From: Antitrichia curtipendula
Lineage: Eukaryota; Streptophyta; Bryopsida; Hypnales; Leucodontaceae
DNA: 64,000 nt
Direction: 5' to 3'
NCBI GenBank assembly: GCA_951230915.1
Contig: OX579639.1
Span: 8,370,001 to 8,434,000 of the forward strand
Positions 50,186 through 62,197 of the stretch are shown piece by piece (the stretch's first letter is position 1; every line of letters begins with the position of its first letter). Made by a program: the position numbers and the translations under genes. The notes below the pieces were generated by a model. It was not told where the DNA came from, ran no database searches, and worked only from the letters and a program-made list of their open reading frames with translations.

Positions 50186-52767
50186 AGTTGAACTACTAAA
50201 TTAAAAAAAAATTGTCCATGAACCCTTTGATTTCTAAGCCATATGCCTTAATTATAGGTTTGAGTTGTTTAAGAATCCCGTTGATTAATTTGTTACACTA
50301 TGAAAAATATTCATGTGAGTTGCTTAAGATTGATTTGAGGGCTTATAACAATTTGCAATAGCCAATTAGCATTTCAATGCCATCTATTAATCTTCTTGAA
50401 TTTCAACTCCTTAATTTCTAAGTTTTCATAAAAGAAATTGGCTCTTATGTCTCTATTAAATTTAGCCTCTTTTACCATATTTATTTTCATTATTAATAAA
50501 CTATTCTTTTTCTATTTTCAATTTTCAATTGTTTACTTCAAAACCTCCATCCAATCTTTAGTAATCTTCTACTTATTATTGTAATATAACTAATTATCAA
50601 ATGTTTCATATGAAATTTTGATTCCTATTTTTGAATGGAATGAATATGTGCATTGATCAACATCATTAGGAATAGAAAGGCAACTACAATATAACTTATG
50701 GAATAACTTTGAAGCTTCATTTGAAACTAATGCAAGCAAGGCAATTCTAGGTGAGGTTACAATATAATGTTATAAATTGTAGATATGACTATCTCCTGTG
50801 TTTAGAGGAACCTGTCCATTATCCCCCCCCCCCCCCCCCCTTTGCTAAAAAAATGATAATCATCAATAATAATTTACAAAATTCCCCCTTCCCTTCATCT
50901 ACCATTGATTTGAAAAAAAAATTGCCATTAGATGCCATCTTTGTCGATGGTACTAGATATGGATATGGATTCAAATATGGATACTGAATACTGAATACAA
51001 ATATGAATACAAATCTACTATATATCCCAAATTGTTTGCAAGTACCCAACTCCCTGGGAACTACAAACTGGAAGGGGTGGGAGGTGGCATGTCAATTAAA
51101 TTTTTTTAAATTAAAAATACAAAAGATAAAAAAATAAAAAGGAGGGATAGCGGGCTAACTAAAAAATACTAATTTAAAATTTTAAAGGGGGGGACCTTTT
51201 GAGTGAATGGAGGGAGGGCTGCATTAATTGAAAATGCACATGTCCCTCACTCAAAAGACTATATGGTGAAAAGATGTGGCCCAACCCCTAGTTCCCCCCC
51301 CCCCCCAAATTAGAAAATCCCCACCATCATATCAATTCTTTTGAAAAATGACCCCCTCCCTTTTGTCATAATGCTATTGATCCAAGCCGTCAATCTGGAA
51401 TACAAATACAAACATAGAAGGCATATACGGGTACAAATACAAAAGACGGATACAACAATACAACAATATCCCATATCAATTGCATATTCCATACAAATCT
51501 GAAATTACAAATTGTGTGGGGTAGGGTAGTGGTGGAAATTTAAAAAAATATTTAAATTGAGTTTAATTGCATTTAAATCACTTATAACCTCTTCTTCACT
51601 ATGCCTATGTGCCATGCATTCAAAAGACAAGTATACTATAACAGTTACTTCATTAGAGTAAATAAGATAAATCTTTCAATTCCTTAATCTTCTCTATTCC
51701 AATATAGTCCAAACTTTAAAATAATGTGAAGATGTATTTAAAAGTGCAATTAAAAATAATAATTTAAAGGCTATACTAGGTTGAGTAAGTGACTACAATC
51801 AATGTCTTGGATGATGGTGATATAGTGATTAGTTAGTGACTGTAGTAGAAACATCTCCTTTTTGAGTGTAAATTCATATATGAAATGACGTTTTTAGACC
51901 TTGATGTTGTGATCACCTTAGGAAACACAGTGCCACTACTTTAGATGAGTAAAATGACCTTGTGGATACAATTTTTGTTGATTTGGGGGTAGTCTAGGAA
52001 CTCTTTAATTTGGGCCAATTGGCCAATACGCTTCAAAAATTCATAAAAAATTCATACTTTGCCAAAAAAATTAAAGTTCCAATTGCTCTCTCCGTTTCTC
52101 ATATTTGTCTTTATGCGAAATTTCTAAAAAAAATTCAACAATCCCAACCAATGATCCTAGAACTAGTTTATGGATTTTAGTGCAATATGCTACCTTCAAG
52201 ACAAATAGGCAACAACTTTGGCTAACTTGAGAGTGAGTAGTATTAAAAAAAATATCAAAAAGAAAGGATTTTGCAAGTTGTAAAGGATTATTGGAAGTAC
52301 TATAACACAAAAATGACTAAACAGATGCTTAATTTTAATGTGGAGGATAGTTATCAAATTCTATTGGTTGTTGCAATCTTTGCTAAAATCTAAATTTTTC
52401 AAGGATTTTTTCTCCAATACACATTTAGCTACTAAAATTTTTAAGTAACAATGGAGCGAATTTTAGCCAGCTCTGTGAACATTGATCCCAAGTTCCCAAT
52501 AAAGCAAACCAGTCGATTTGCTTGTCATAGACTGGTTTAAGGTAGGCACCCCCCAAATGGCACCTGACCTTAAAGTGCCATCTACAGGATGTGTACATTT
52601 CCAAAATCAGTTATGTACCTATTTGGATGGAGCGCTTTCAGAAACAAACTTTGACCCTTAATAACTTTTGCATACGGTGTCCAAATGCCACGTTCTCTGG
52701 TGCGTTGGAACCTCCTTTCACTTGCCAACAAGAATATATGAAAAATTGACCAGTCTAATAGTAGTAA
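50186..52767. other. AT-rich intergenic DNA with two C-tract repeats, no gene seen
   Basis: Long C homopolymers at about 50823-50840 and 51294-51306 each begin a related block: a CCCTCCC or CCCTTCCC segment, then tracts of GGATAC/AATACAAA-type sequence, then a GGGGTGGG- or GGGTAGGG-like stretch. This suggests two copies of one repeat about 470 bases apart. No coding region recognised. Confidence 0.55.
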
Positions 52768-53183
52768 CTAAGGTAGTGTGCTGTAATTGCAACCCTCTCC
52801 TTCAAACCGACCCTATAATTAGTTGTAGAATGGATTGCAGGTGATCCTTCAATGGACCACTTTAGCTATTAAATGCATCAAGGAAAAATTATTTTTCTAT
52901 TCCAAGAGCCAATCATTGATCTTGATTTCTTCAAATCACTTTAGAAGTTGCAAGGGGACAGATTTTAGGAGACCTAGGGTCACAAATAGGTACCTACAAC
53001 AAAAATCTTTGAAAATTCATAACTAATTCAAAATTGCTTCAAAAAATATGAAACCACTTGTGTTACATTCGGCATCTATTTGACTTTCTCTGAAAAATGA
53101 GCTAAAAATGTTTTTAATCATACAAACCTATGGAAAAGGCGAATCAGCCCTTAAAGGGTCACAATTACAGCACACTACCTTAG
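52768..53183 (+). mobile_element. 416 bp inverted-repeat element (MITE), copy 2
   Basis: Terminal inverted repeats CTAAGGTAGTGTGCTGTAAT at both ends, continuing with one mismatch. Same length as, and inverted relative to, the copy at 48644-49059. Its right end is about 670 bases upstream of the PTOX start codon. Confidence 0.8.
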
Positions 53184-53852
53184 GCTCAGTAGCAAAAAGT
53201 GGCGGTTTTGGGTGTACCCACCTTACCTTAACTTAAGTTTATTAAAAAATGAACTCACTTTGGAAAGTCTCTAGAAAGTGACTGGAACTTTTTCGTCGAC
53301 GCCCGCAGGCCAAGGGTTGGAGGAAAAGAAGCCGACTTCAATTCTCCTGCGAAACGACGTCGAACCTTTTTCAGGCCACCCGTTTCGCCTTTCGATGACG
53401 ATAAAAGCTCCCTCGGATATTTTGGTTGTGGGGTTTGCGCAATTCAGTCCCAGGCGGCGGATCGAGACAATTCCACGTGAATTTCTCCAGTCTCGCGTGA
53501 CAATTGGGTTTCATTAGATTTTTAGCGGTTGGATAAATAGGTCGTAGATTGTTTTCTTGCTTAGAATGTCGTCCATTATGCGCAATTTCTTAACCATTTG
53601 ATCAATCTTTCGAAGCAAGTGTGCTTCCTTTGTGCGGGTTTTTTTCTTGCAGTGAATTTGGTGGTTGTGTATTTTCAAAGCCAATCTCAATTTGAAGGTC
53701 TCGTGTTGAGGTTTGAGTTTGTAATCTTTGCGATTATTTCACAGTTGCAGCTCAATATTTCCAAGCGTGTTTGTGCTCTCGCGTTTTCGGAATTGGGTTT
53801 AACGTAGTCGAGACTTGGAAATTGGAGATTATGAGAGCGTTTTCTTGAAACC
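53184..53852 (+). promoter_or_regulatory. PTOX promoter and 5' leader region
   Basis: Composition becomes less AT-rich from about 53280. Several out-of-frame ATGs lie in this stretch, so the transcript start is probably close to the gene or upstream ORFs exist. No specific promoter element is claimed. Confidence 0.4.
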
Positions 53853-55010
53853 ATGGCAAGCAGCTTGGCAAGTGGATTGCTGAGGGGCGAGGGGTTAGTC
53901 CTCCGCGCGGCCGAGGTTCCACGAAGTCGTTTCGAATGCGGTAGGAAAGTTGCAGGGGCAGCCTTGCGTTTATGCGAGAGTAGGAGAGTGTTTCATCTCT
54001 CCACCGAGCTACAAAAATCTGGGGTTCGGCACCGTTGCAGTCGGAAATTGACTCGAGGAGCTTTGGTGGAGGAACGGGCAGTGGAGGAAGAAGCTGTGGA
54101 TTCAGAGGAGACCGGGGTGAGTGATGACGATGCTGGAGAGATTTCCCAAACCCTAGAGAAATGGCAGATCAAGGGGGAGAAGGCGTTCAACCGACTTGCT
54201 ACCGACGCAGTGATCCAAGTCCTAGACGTTTTCTACAAGAACAGGGATTATGCTCGTTTCTACGTTTTGGAAACGATTGCCCGCGTTCCTTACTTCGCCT
54301 TTGTGTCCGTTCTCCACATGTACGAAAGCTTTGGTTGGTGGCGGCGAGCGGACTACATCAAGGTTCACTTCGCAGAGAGTTGGAATGAACTTCACCACCT
54401 CTTGACGATGGAGGCTTTGGGTGGGGACGAGCGCTGGGTGGATCGCTTTTTAGCGCAGCATATTGCGGTTGGGTACTACTTCATGACGGTGATCATGTAC
54501 CTTGTCAGTCCTCGGATGGCCTACCACTTCTCCGAGTGTGTTGAGAAGCATGCTTTTCACACGTACGACGAGTTCATCAAGTTACATGGCGAGGAGTTGA
54601 AGAAGCTCCCTGCTCCTGAAGTTGCAGTGAAATACTATACCGAGGGGGACCTCTACTTGTTTGACGAGTTTCAAACGGACCGCATTCCTAATACGAGGCG
54701 ACCGAAGGTGGAGAATTTGTATGATGTGTTTTACAACATTCGAGAGGATGAAGCGGAACATTGCAAGACCATGCTGGCTTGCCAGACGCGGGGAACTTTA
54801 CGGTCTCCTCATAGTGCAATGCATGCTGCAGCGGCTTCACCATCTGCTGTTCTTTCAATAGAAGAAGAGGAAAGGTTGCTGGAGATTATTAAGGACTTAC
54901 CTCCTGCAGAATGCGCAGGCATTGTTGAGTGCGCTTTGACGTCGAGCTCGTTTGCAGATCGAGCAAGGAAGAAGGGGATTGAAGTGAAAGTGGATCAGCG
55001 TCCCCAGTAG
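53853..55010 (+). CDS. PTOX: Plastid terminal oxidase (PTOX / IMMUTANS), intronless
   Basis: Di-iron plastoquinol oxidase of the alternative oxidase superfamily; passes electrons from plastoquinol to oxygen in thylakoids, supporting carotenoid desaturation and chlororespiration. One frame of 385 residues. Residues 1 to about 70 are Arg- and Ser-rich and fit a chloroplast transit peptide. Iron ligands are all present: E140 (VLETIARVPY), E179 and H182 (NELHH), E231 (CVEKHAF), E300 and H303 (EDEAEH). The PTOX-specific insert absent from mitochondrial AOX is present (KLPAPEVAVKYYTEGDLYLF, 251-270). The ATG at 53853 begins a transit-like sequence. Flowering-plant PTOX genes are split into several exons; this one has none. 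The C-terminal tail after about 315 (Ala/Ser-rich, then EEEERLLEIIKDLPPAEC) looks lineage-specific. Confidence 0.95.
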   Translation: MASSLASGLLRGEGLVLRAAEVPRSRFECGRKVAGAALRLCESRRVFHLSTELQKSGVRHRCSRKLTRGALVEERAVEEEAVDSEETGVSDDDAGEISQTLEKWQIKGEKAFNRLATDAVIQVLDVFYKNRDYARFYVLETIARVPYFAFVSVLHMYESFGWWRRADYIKVHFAESWNELHHLLTMEALGGDERWVDRFLAQHIAVGYYFMTVIMYLVSPRMAYHFSECVEKHAFHTYDEFIKLHGEELKKLPAPEVAVKYYTEGDLYLFDEFQTDRIPNTRRPKVENLYDVFYNIREDEAEHCKTMLACQTRGTLRSPHSAMHAAAASPSAVLSIEEEERLLEIIKDLPPAECAGIVECALTSSSFADRARKKGIEVKVDQRPQ

Positions 55011-56892
55011 AGATTGTTTATTTATAATCTTGCGACGAAGGTCGTGAGGTTAGCTTGCTATGCATCTTCAACAAATTGTTGAATTCTTTGTTTATGAATC
55101 ATTTGATTGCTTCTGTGGGTTTTCGTTGTTGGCGACATGCTTGAGCATGCGTCTGTGATCATATAATGACTTGCACTTGTATTGATTGCTGGTGTTACTC
55201 TGAGTTGTCTATCGCATATTGAGCAATCTCTGGTGTTATGTTCTGTATTAGACAAACCCTGGCGATTGAAGGATATCAGGCCTTCCATGGGACTAGCTGA
55301 ATGCAAGACAAAGAAGGTGGCGATAGACCGTCTCCTCCGGGTAGATTTTGTTTACCTCATATCAATTTATAAGGTTGGTGCACTCGAACCTTGCAGGTAT
55401 TCGTGCCACAATGTTTATTTCAGACCTATATTTAGGATAATCGTATGAGACTGTGCCTCATGAATAAGAGTAATAGGTTTAAATTTAGGTTTTGAAGTGA
55501 AGAGAATATGTACATTGTGGCACAATTGGGTGCACCTACCTTTTAGAGACCATCTTATTGCATGGTAGACCAAAGTGATTGCACTTACCGGTAGATTGTT
55601 CTCGCTGCAAATAAATAAGGAAACAGGTAGTGCAAGGGGCTAATGATGTTGTATTGTCAGTTTTGAGTCTCAATTAGGTTTATGCATAAGTGCAGTACTA
55701 AAAGTTGCACTTCATTTTCATTTCCCCGACCCCGTCCACCCCGAGATTTGCACTTCGTTTTTCATTTATTCCCCCAGGAGTTGCACGTCGTTCGTTTGCT
55801 TCTGCAATTCACGTCTTGCCAATGCTGCAGGCCTTCTTTCTGTTTTGTTCCACGATCTCCACACCTGATTCCTTTAGAGGAGCATACACAAGGACTTTCT
55901 ATTCGATTTTCAGGATTTAAAACTGGAGTTGTCTTTGCCAGTATTGTAGGAATTTGAGAAGCCTGGAACATCCTATTCGATTTTCAGGGTTTATGGAATT
56001 GTCTTTGCCAGTGTTGCAGGAATTTGAGAAGCCTGGGAGCATGCCTGCCTTAAATACGACTAAAATAAAGAAGAAATAATTTGGATTCCTCTTCAATACC
56101 TTTAGGCAAAACATCGTTTGCAGCTCGAATCTTACCGTGCCAAACTCTTCAATTCTAAATTTGGTTAATTTCTGTAACAAACAAAAATAGAGTATCAATT
56201 TGAAATTTGAGATGCATTTGGTATGTTAGGTGAATAAACAAGAAGTTGGAAGGCTCTTGAAATATAGATGTGAAATTTGAGTGCCAATTTTGAGCGTGCC
56301 AATTTGAATGTGCAAGGTTGAAGATGCTCTTACGATATTTGGCACCATTGATTGATAGACATAATTTTAAAATCAATGTGATTGTTTTGTTGATGAAATG
56401 GATACTTGCATTGTCAAATTTATATTATGCCAAAATTATATTTCTAATGTCAAGCCATTTTCCTTGAAACAATACATATTTTCAAAATGTTTGTGATGGC
56501 AGACTTTCCTCCTGATGAAAACCCTCGCAGCATGTTCTTCAACATGCTTGTGCCAAAAATAAATTAAAAAAAAAGTTTGTGGTGATTGTTGAAGTCTTGA
56601 GAAATTGTATACGAAGTCCTATAACACATTTTATGAGATTATTGTTTATTTTAGTTTACATGTGTTGTACAAGACCCCAGCAAAAGCTTTTGGTAGGGGA
56701 TTGCACTACAATATGTCCTAGGATTTTATTTGAGTAAAAGCTTTATACTATGATTATCGTACCTTTAGGATAGCTTTGCCATTGCTCAAGTGAATAATTA
56801 ACTAATTTAAAAATTTAAGGTTTGTTACATAGGAAAGGAATTTTTTATAAATTTGATTTTTTGGACAAATAAATAATTATAGTTTTTGACCT
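55011..56892. other. PTOX 3' flank and intergenic DNA, no gene seen
   Basis: Presumed 3' untranslated region followed by sequence with short unrecognised frames. Contains the 74-base tandem duplication listed separately. Confidence 0.5.
55901..56040. repeat. Two-copy tandem repeat, 74 bp period
   Basis: ATTCGATTTTCAGG occurs at 55901 and 55975; each unit continues with a TTGTCTTTGCCAGT block and ends AGGAATTTGAGAAGCCTGG. Confidence 0.85.
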
Positions 56893-57760
56893 TTAACCCC
56901 TAAAGGACCAAGCTGTGTTTTCTAACCGAAGGTGTAGACGAAGAATATCTTTCATGTGCACTAAATTTCAAGACATTTGGAAATATGAGTCAAAAGTTTT
57001 GGCCTAATATGTGGTTTGTTACTCAACTTGGGCAATCCGGACAAATTTGAAAAAATCACTTTTTTCAAAAATAGAAATTTGAAATTGTTTTTTTAGATTT
57101 ATATATACATTGAAAGCTTTGAATCATTCCATTTTGATCAATGAATCAAAAGTTATGAGGTGTTTTTGTTTGCGGGTGATTATAGATTCTCTATTCTAAA
57201 ATAAACTTTGAAGTCCTTTATTTTACTCAATTTTCACTATTTTGGAGAAAAAATAAAAATATAAAACAAAGTTTTTTATTATAACATTGCAACCATTGGG
57301 AAGGTATTTTTCAATTCCATAAATAAACTGTTAACTATTTTGTATTTTGACTAAATTTTCTACATCTTTCCACTTATTATTTTTTTCCTATATGTTATAC
57401 AACTCCAAATGATCTGAAAATTTTCAAGCATGTAGTCAAATTGCCTTGAAGAATGAATCCAAAGAAGCACTATCATTTGGGACATTTTTTCATACAAATT
57501 TGACCTTGTGAAGTGCAGCTGCCCGGTTTTTCACAGGGGAAAAAAAGAAGGGGTTTTGTCACTTCAAACATAATATCTTGCAATCTATACCGTGGAAATT
57601 TCTAATTTTTTTTTCTACATCTTTACAATCTAACGTACTAAAAGATCCTACAATTACATGTTTCCAAAATGATATTTTTCAAAAATTTGGTACCTGTATC
57701 AAAAATGACAATTTTTGAGTGTTTTTGGTGAGATCATGGTCAAGAAACTTTAGGGGTTAA
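56893..57760 (-). mobile_element. TTAA-flanked non-autonomous DNA element, copy 4
   Basis: TTAA at 56893-56896 and 57757-57760 flank 860 bp; termini CCCCTAAAGGACC (left) and CCCCTAAAG (right, inverted). The core block (inverse of GGGCAGCTGCACTTCACAAG) lies at 57505-57524. Minus orientation relative to copies 1 and 2. Confidence 0.85.
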
Positions 57761-60714
57761 TCTAGATCATCTACCCTACCACAACTACTCACTTCATGCA
57801 TAAGTCTCTTGCATAGTTTTAAAAGCCGCTTCCTGTGAGCAAAGAATTGAGAGGACAAGCTATTTATACAAATAGGGTGGTAGGAGGTAAACAAACCATG
57901 TGGGATAGGTATGTAAATTAGGAATAGTAAGAGCTTAACCGCTCATAGTCAAGTCAAAAGTAAGAAATTGTGTTCAAAGTAAAATTTCATTCAGACTTCA
58001 TTTAGGCATAGTAGAATAGGGTGTTTTTTTAAACTTTGAACTTAGTTAATGTGAAAAATCGAGTTAGATTTCAACTCCAATTAAAAGTTATGGACAAAGT
58101 TTTGACAATGAGTGGTCAAGCTCTCATCTTCAAATTATCCCATATTCTTTGAGGATTCATGACAAACAATGAATTTATTATAAAAATGACCTCTCCACCT
58201 TTCATTCTCATATAATTTCAATGCAATAATTCCTTCACATGGTCACCAAAAAAATTCTTGTTGGTAGATAGTCAAATGTCAAATTGAGACTTGTGCATTG
58301 ACTTTTTATTCTTACTTTTGAAGCCTTCAATTATTTGATTTTTTTCTCATGTGCCATAATTTCTAAATATTTTGCCACTTTTTCATGTTTTTTTGTGTTT
58401 TTAGCCAAATATTTGGCATAATTTCCAAAACAATTTGCCATCAATTTTTTGAATTATTTTTTTTGCAAAAATGCCCTAAAGATTTAGTGTATTAGTTTTA
58501 ATATTATCCAAATCAATAATTCTTAGTAAACTCTTAAACATAGAATGTGAATATATTTTAAAATTCATCACAAAGTAATTTTTTTATTTTTTATATGCTT
58601 TTTATTTATAATTTCAATAAAAAATCAAATAGGGCAATGTTCAAAATTTCAATTTAAAAATAGGGCAATGTTTAAAAATATGAAATTATAATTACTATGA
58701 CATTTTTATTTTTAATAATAATGAATCATTGAAATAAATTGGCAGGTCATATTTTAAACTTGAAACTTAGAACTTGAAGACCTTCTTTACAATAAAACAA
58801 ATATATGCTTGTACGCTTTAAATTCAAGAGTATTAGTATCAAAGAAATTTGTAAGTCTATATAATATAAATACTTTATAACAATTATAATATTTCATATA
58901 CAAAAATATCAAATTTGAGCCAAAAAATGCGATATAAATTCTATAATATTAGTACCAAGGACATTTGGAAATTATCCATATAATATAAATGCTTTTTAAC
59001 AATTAAAATATTATATACAAAATTCTCAGTTTGAACTAAAAATATGTTATATAAGTACTCCCTTTTTCCCACTTTCTTGCAATCAAATTAAAGTCTACTA
59101 TTTTGTAAAAGTATATAGGATGATTCTAAATAGAATTTTTATCAATTTATTAAGTAATTGATTGCTAAAATTCATTTAGTAAAAAATTGTAAATTAAAAA
59201 ATAGAACAATCTATATAAACTAAAGATTGAAATAGGTTTTACAAGTAGGTCCTAAAAAGTATTTTTTATAATCCCAATACAATTCAAGTACCAATATAAA
59301 GCATATATAGCATTTTTAAATGGCCTATAAACCAATGTTTGTTTGCAAACCAAAAAAATTGGCTTTAATAATTTTCTTTTAACCTACCTTCATTAGCTAA
59401 AAGGCTATTTAGAAACCTAAAAACTTTTCAAATATTTCAAAGTGTTAAATATTTGTTGGTATCTGTAGTATAGTTTTTACATAATTCAATTCTTCAACCC
59501 CTAGGATCTCTTCTCTCATGGAAGACTCAAAAGGTGTCAAGTTGTGGCTTCAGCTATACATAATTAAAGCTACACAAATTTGAATGGTATTAATTTGAAA
59601 TGTAGACAATTTAATTTCACTATTACACCAACTATAGAATGACTTGACAAATAATCCCTTACAAATTTAATGTAACTAGAGTGTTTGCTTCCTATAAAAA
59701 CAAATTGACGAGCAATTCCTAAACTACGGCACACTACTGTGTACCAAATTGATAAGAAGATGACTCACCACCTGCAAACCAATACTATAAATTGATTGTA
59801 CCACATGTGCAAACTACTTAACAATTTGCTACACTGCTCACCACTTATGAACTAGCAAATTGACACAAATTACAATACACCAACAAGACACACACAAATT
59901 GTTTTTTTTAAAATATTTTTATTGATAATGTCTATATACAAGTTGACTCAAGAAAACTATGAATCTAATTGCAATGGATACATAAGAGAGAGAAAAGAGA
60001 AAATCAACTAGACTTAAAGTCAAGTGGGAGTAATAGAAAGACATGTCTATTCATTTAAGTTTCTTCCTATCTACTTGCCCTACTTCAAATCTTTTCATTT
60101 AGCCTATTTGATATCTAATCTTGTAAATTGTCCTTTTATACCGATTATCAGCGGATTTATCATGGTCCAGTAGAAAGACAATCTATTAGCTACTCCTATT
60201 TACACTAGAAAAAGCGAATAGACAATTGAAAAATTCACGTGACTACATAGCCCTCTTCTTTAGCAATTGACGTCCTCGTCAATTATCTTTTGATTTTTTT
60301 TTCTTTCAATTTTAATATTATTTTTATGATTAATGTTTTTGTTTTTTTTTCATTGAAAATATAATATGTATACTACAAATAAACCTCATTCTTTTTTACT
60401 TTGGAAGTTTTCAAAAGTATATATATATATGCTTTTTAAGTTGTTGTTTTTTAAAACTTCAATGTCATTGGTGGTTCATATTGTATATTTATTTAAATTC
60501 TATAATATTGTATATATTTTAATCCACCGGGGTCCCAAGTTCTTCTCAATATATAATTTTCAATGAATAAAATGATTGCTCTTTTTGTATTGTAGATTTG
60601 AAAAAGATGCATGGAATCATCATAAGTTTGCATATTTATAAATCCTCTTAGTATATTAAAATTTGTACTTTGATTTGAAATTGATCCATTAAGAGAACTT
60701 GTCACTAAGTCAAT
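57761..60714. other. Very AT-rich DNA, no host gene seen
   Basis: No coding feature recognised. The right part (about 59890-60714) probably belongs to the interior of the minus-strand retroelement whose 5' end lies near 62200, but no pol motif could be read. CCCTCTTCTTTAGCAATTG at about 60251-60269 is an isolated non-AT patch. Confidence 0.5.
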
Positions 60715-61873
60715 TCATGAGTCAATTTTTACACTTGATTTTGATGCATTCAAATATAAGTTATTTGAGGTACAATAATCTCTAAACTTAATGCCATCTA
60801 CCTTTGGAAAATTCTTACAAATAATTTTCAATCTCAATATGGTTTTAATTATGTTGAAAAGGTGAAAGATTGATGTCATATTGCCACCATAATTGAATAT
60901 TTTTTCTCTTTTCATTACTTCACTTTTTCTACTATCAAACACATTTTTCTTTGTCAAATTTTCCACTTTGGCTATAGAATTAATACAAATTTTTGTTTGC
61001 GGTGCTCTAGCAATTGAGGCAAAGTCAACATCACCTTGGGAATGATATTTCCCAATTTGTTTGAAAGATAACTTCATATCCAAGTCTATATTTAATCGTT
61101 GATTGAAAGTCTCATTGTCTTCCTTTGACACAATTGTATTAATGATGAGGATTTTGTTTTTTTGGCTGAGGCAAATGTTTTTACTAGATATTTCTTTGAT
61201 CATATTTGATTTTTGATTTTCAGAAGAGAATTTGATTTTTCTACATTCAAAAATTTGACATTTCAAAGATGAAATAAAAAATTTCATATTTCCATATTTT
61301 TTCATGGCTTTAGACAATTTATCTGTGACTAGTTCATTTTTTTGAATCAATTCCTTTATAAGTATTTTATCTAAAATATTTTGATTTTTCAAAAATAAGA
61401 CTTTGCAAATGGCATCCTTATGCTTTATTTTTAAATTTTCTATTTCACTAATAAAAACATCTTTTTCTTTTTTTAGATTCAAATCCAATTCCTCTTGTTT
61501 ATTCAATTCCTCTTCTTTGATATACAATAAATCATCCAAGTCTTCATTTTTTTCAACCATATCATTATTAAATATAGACATATTGGATAATTTATTTTGC
61601 ATTCATTTAATTTTTGCTTCATAATCCTCTTGCATATTCTTTGAATGAGCTTTGAAGTCATCTTGCAATTTATTCACCTTTTTTGTATTTTCACTTTTCT
61701 TTTTCAATACTTTGATCTTTCAACAATTTCAACATATCTTTTAAACTTTGAACTTCTTTGCATGGTTCTTCAAGCTTGTTTCTTACATTTTGAACGGTTA
61801 TAATGTCACTAGTTTGATGATCATTAAGGATATCTCTATGTTCATTCTTTAACTCTTCAAGCTCTTTTTGCAT
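60715..61873 (-). pseudogene. Coiled-coil ORF of an LTR retrotransposon (gag-like), broken
   Basis: Two minus-strand pieces in different frames: 61691-61873 (MQKELEELKNEHRDILND, heptad-like) and 60715-61602 (295 codons, Lys/Glu-rich, with EELNKQEELDLNLKKEKDVF). They lie a few hundred bases downstream, in transcription direction, of a primer binding site at 62177-62194, the position of gag in LTR elements. No CCHC knuckle, protease or RT motif is visible. The coil prediction is from residue pattern only. Confidence 0.5.
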
Positions 61874-62176
61874 TCAAATTTTCTCCTCATTACAACTTGT
61901 AAATGCCTTCACATAAAATTCTAAACCTCTATACAATCCTTGAAGTTCTATTTCCTTTCCTTCAACTTCAACTCTTAAATTATTATAAGTTTCTTGAAGA
62001 ACATTATAACGATTGACATCTTGCACATTGTATGTGATTACAATGCTTGTCATTGTAAGATTGAAAATACTCCATGTAATTTATTTGTCAAACATTATTT
62101 CAAATTCAAATTACATACAAACTCTAATTTTTGTTTCATCTTGTATTGTGCTAAAGCCTCTTGACAACCGGAGCCT

Positions 62177-62194
62177 TCCCCGACAGCGGCGCCA
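62177..62194 (-). other. Primer binding site of an LTR retrotransposon, tRNA-Asp-like
   Basis: On the minus strand TGGCGCCGCTGTCGGGGA, three bases after an LTR end in CA. This closely resembles the tRNA-Asp-type primer site of plant Athila/Tat Ty3-gypsy elements. The tRNA identity is from memory of the family, not aligned here. Confidence 0.75.
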
Positions 62195-62197
62195 AAA

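Noticed and set aside
54661..54861. Alternative plus-strand frame inside PTOX
   Set aside because: Shadow of the PTOX frame, which has all iron ligands.
61403..61624. Plus-strand Phe/Ser-rich frame
   Set aside because: Antisense of the Lys/Glu-rich coiled-coil ORF; such mirrors are expected from AAA/GAA codons.
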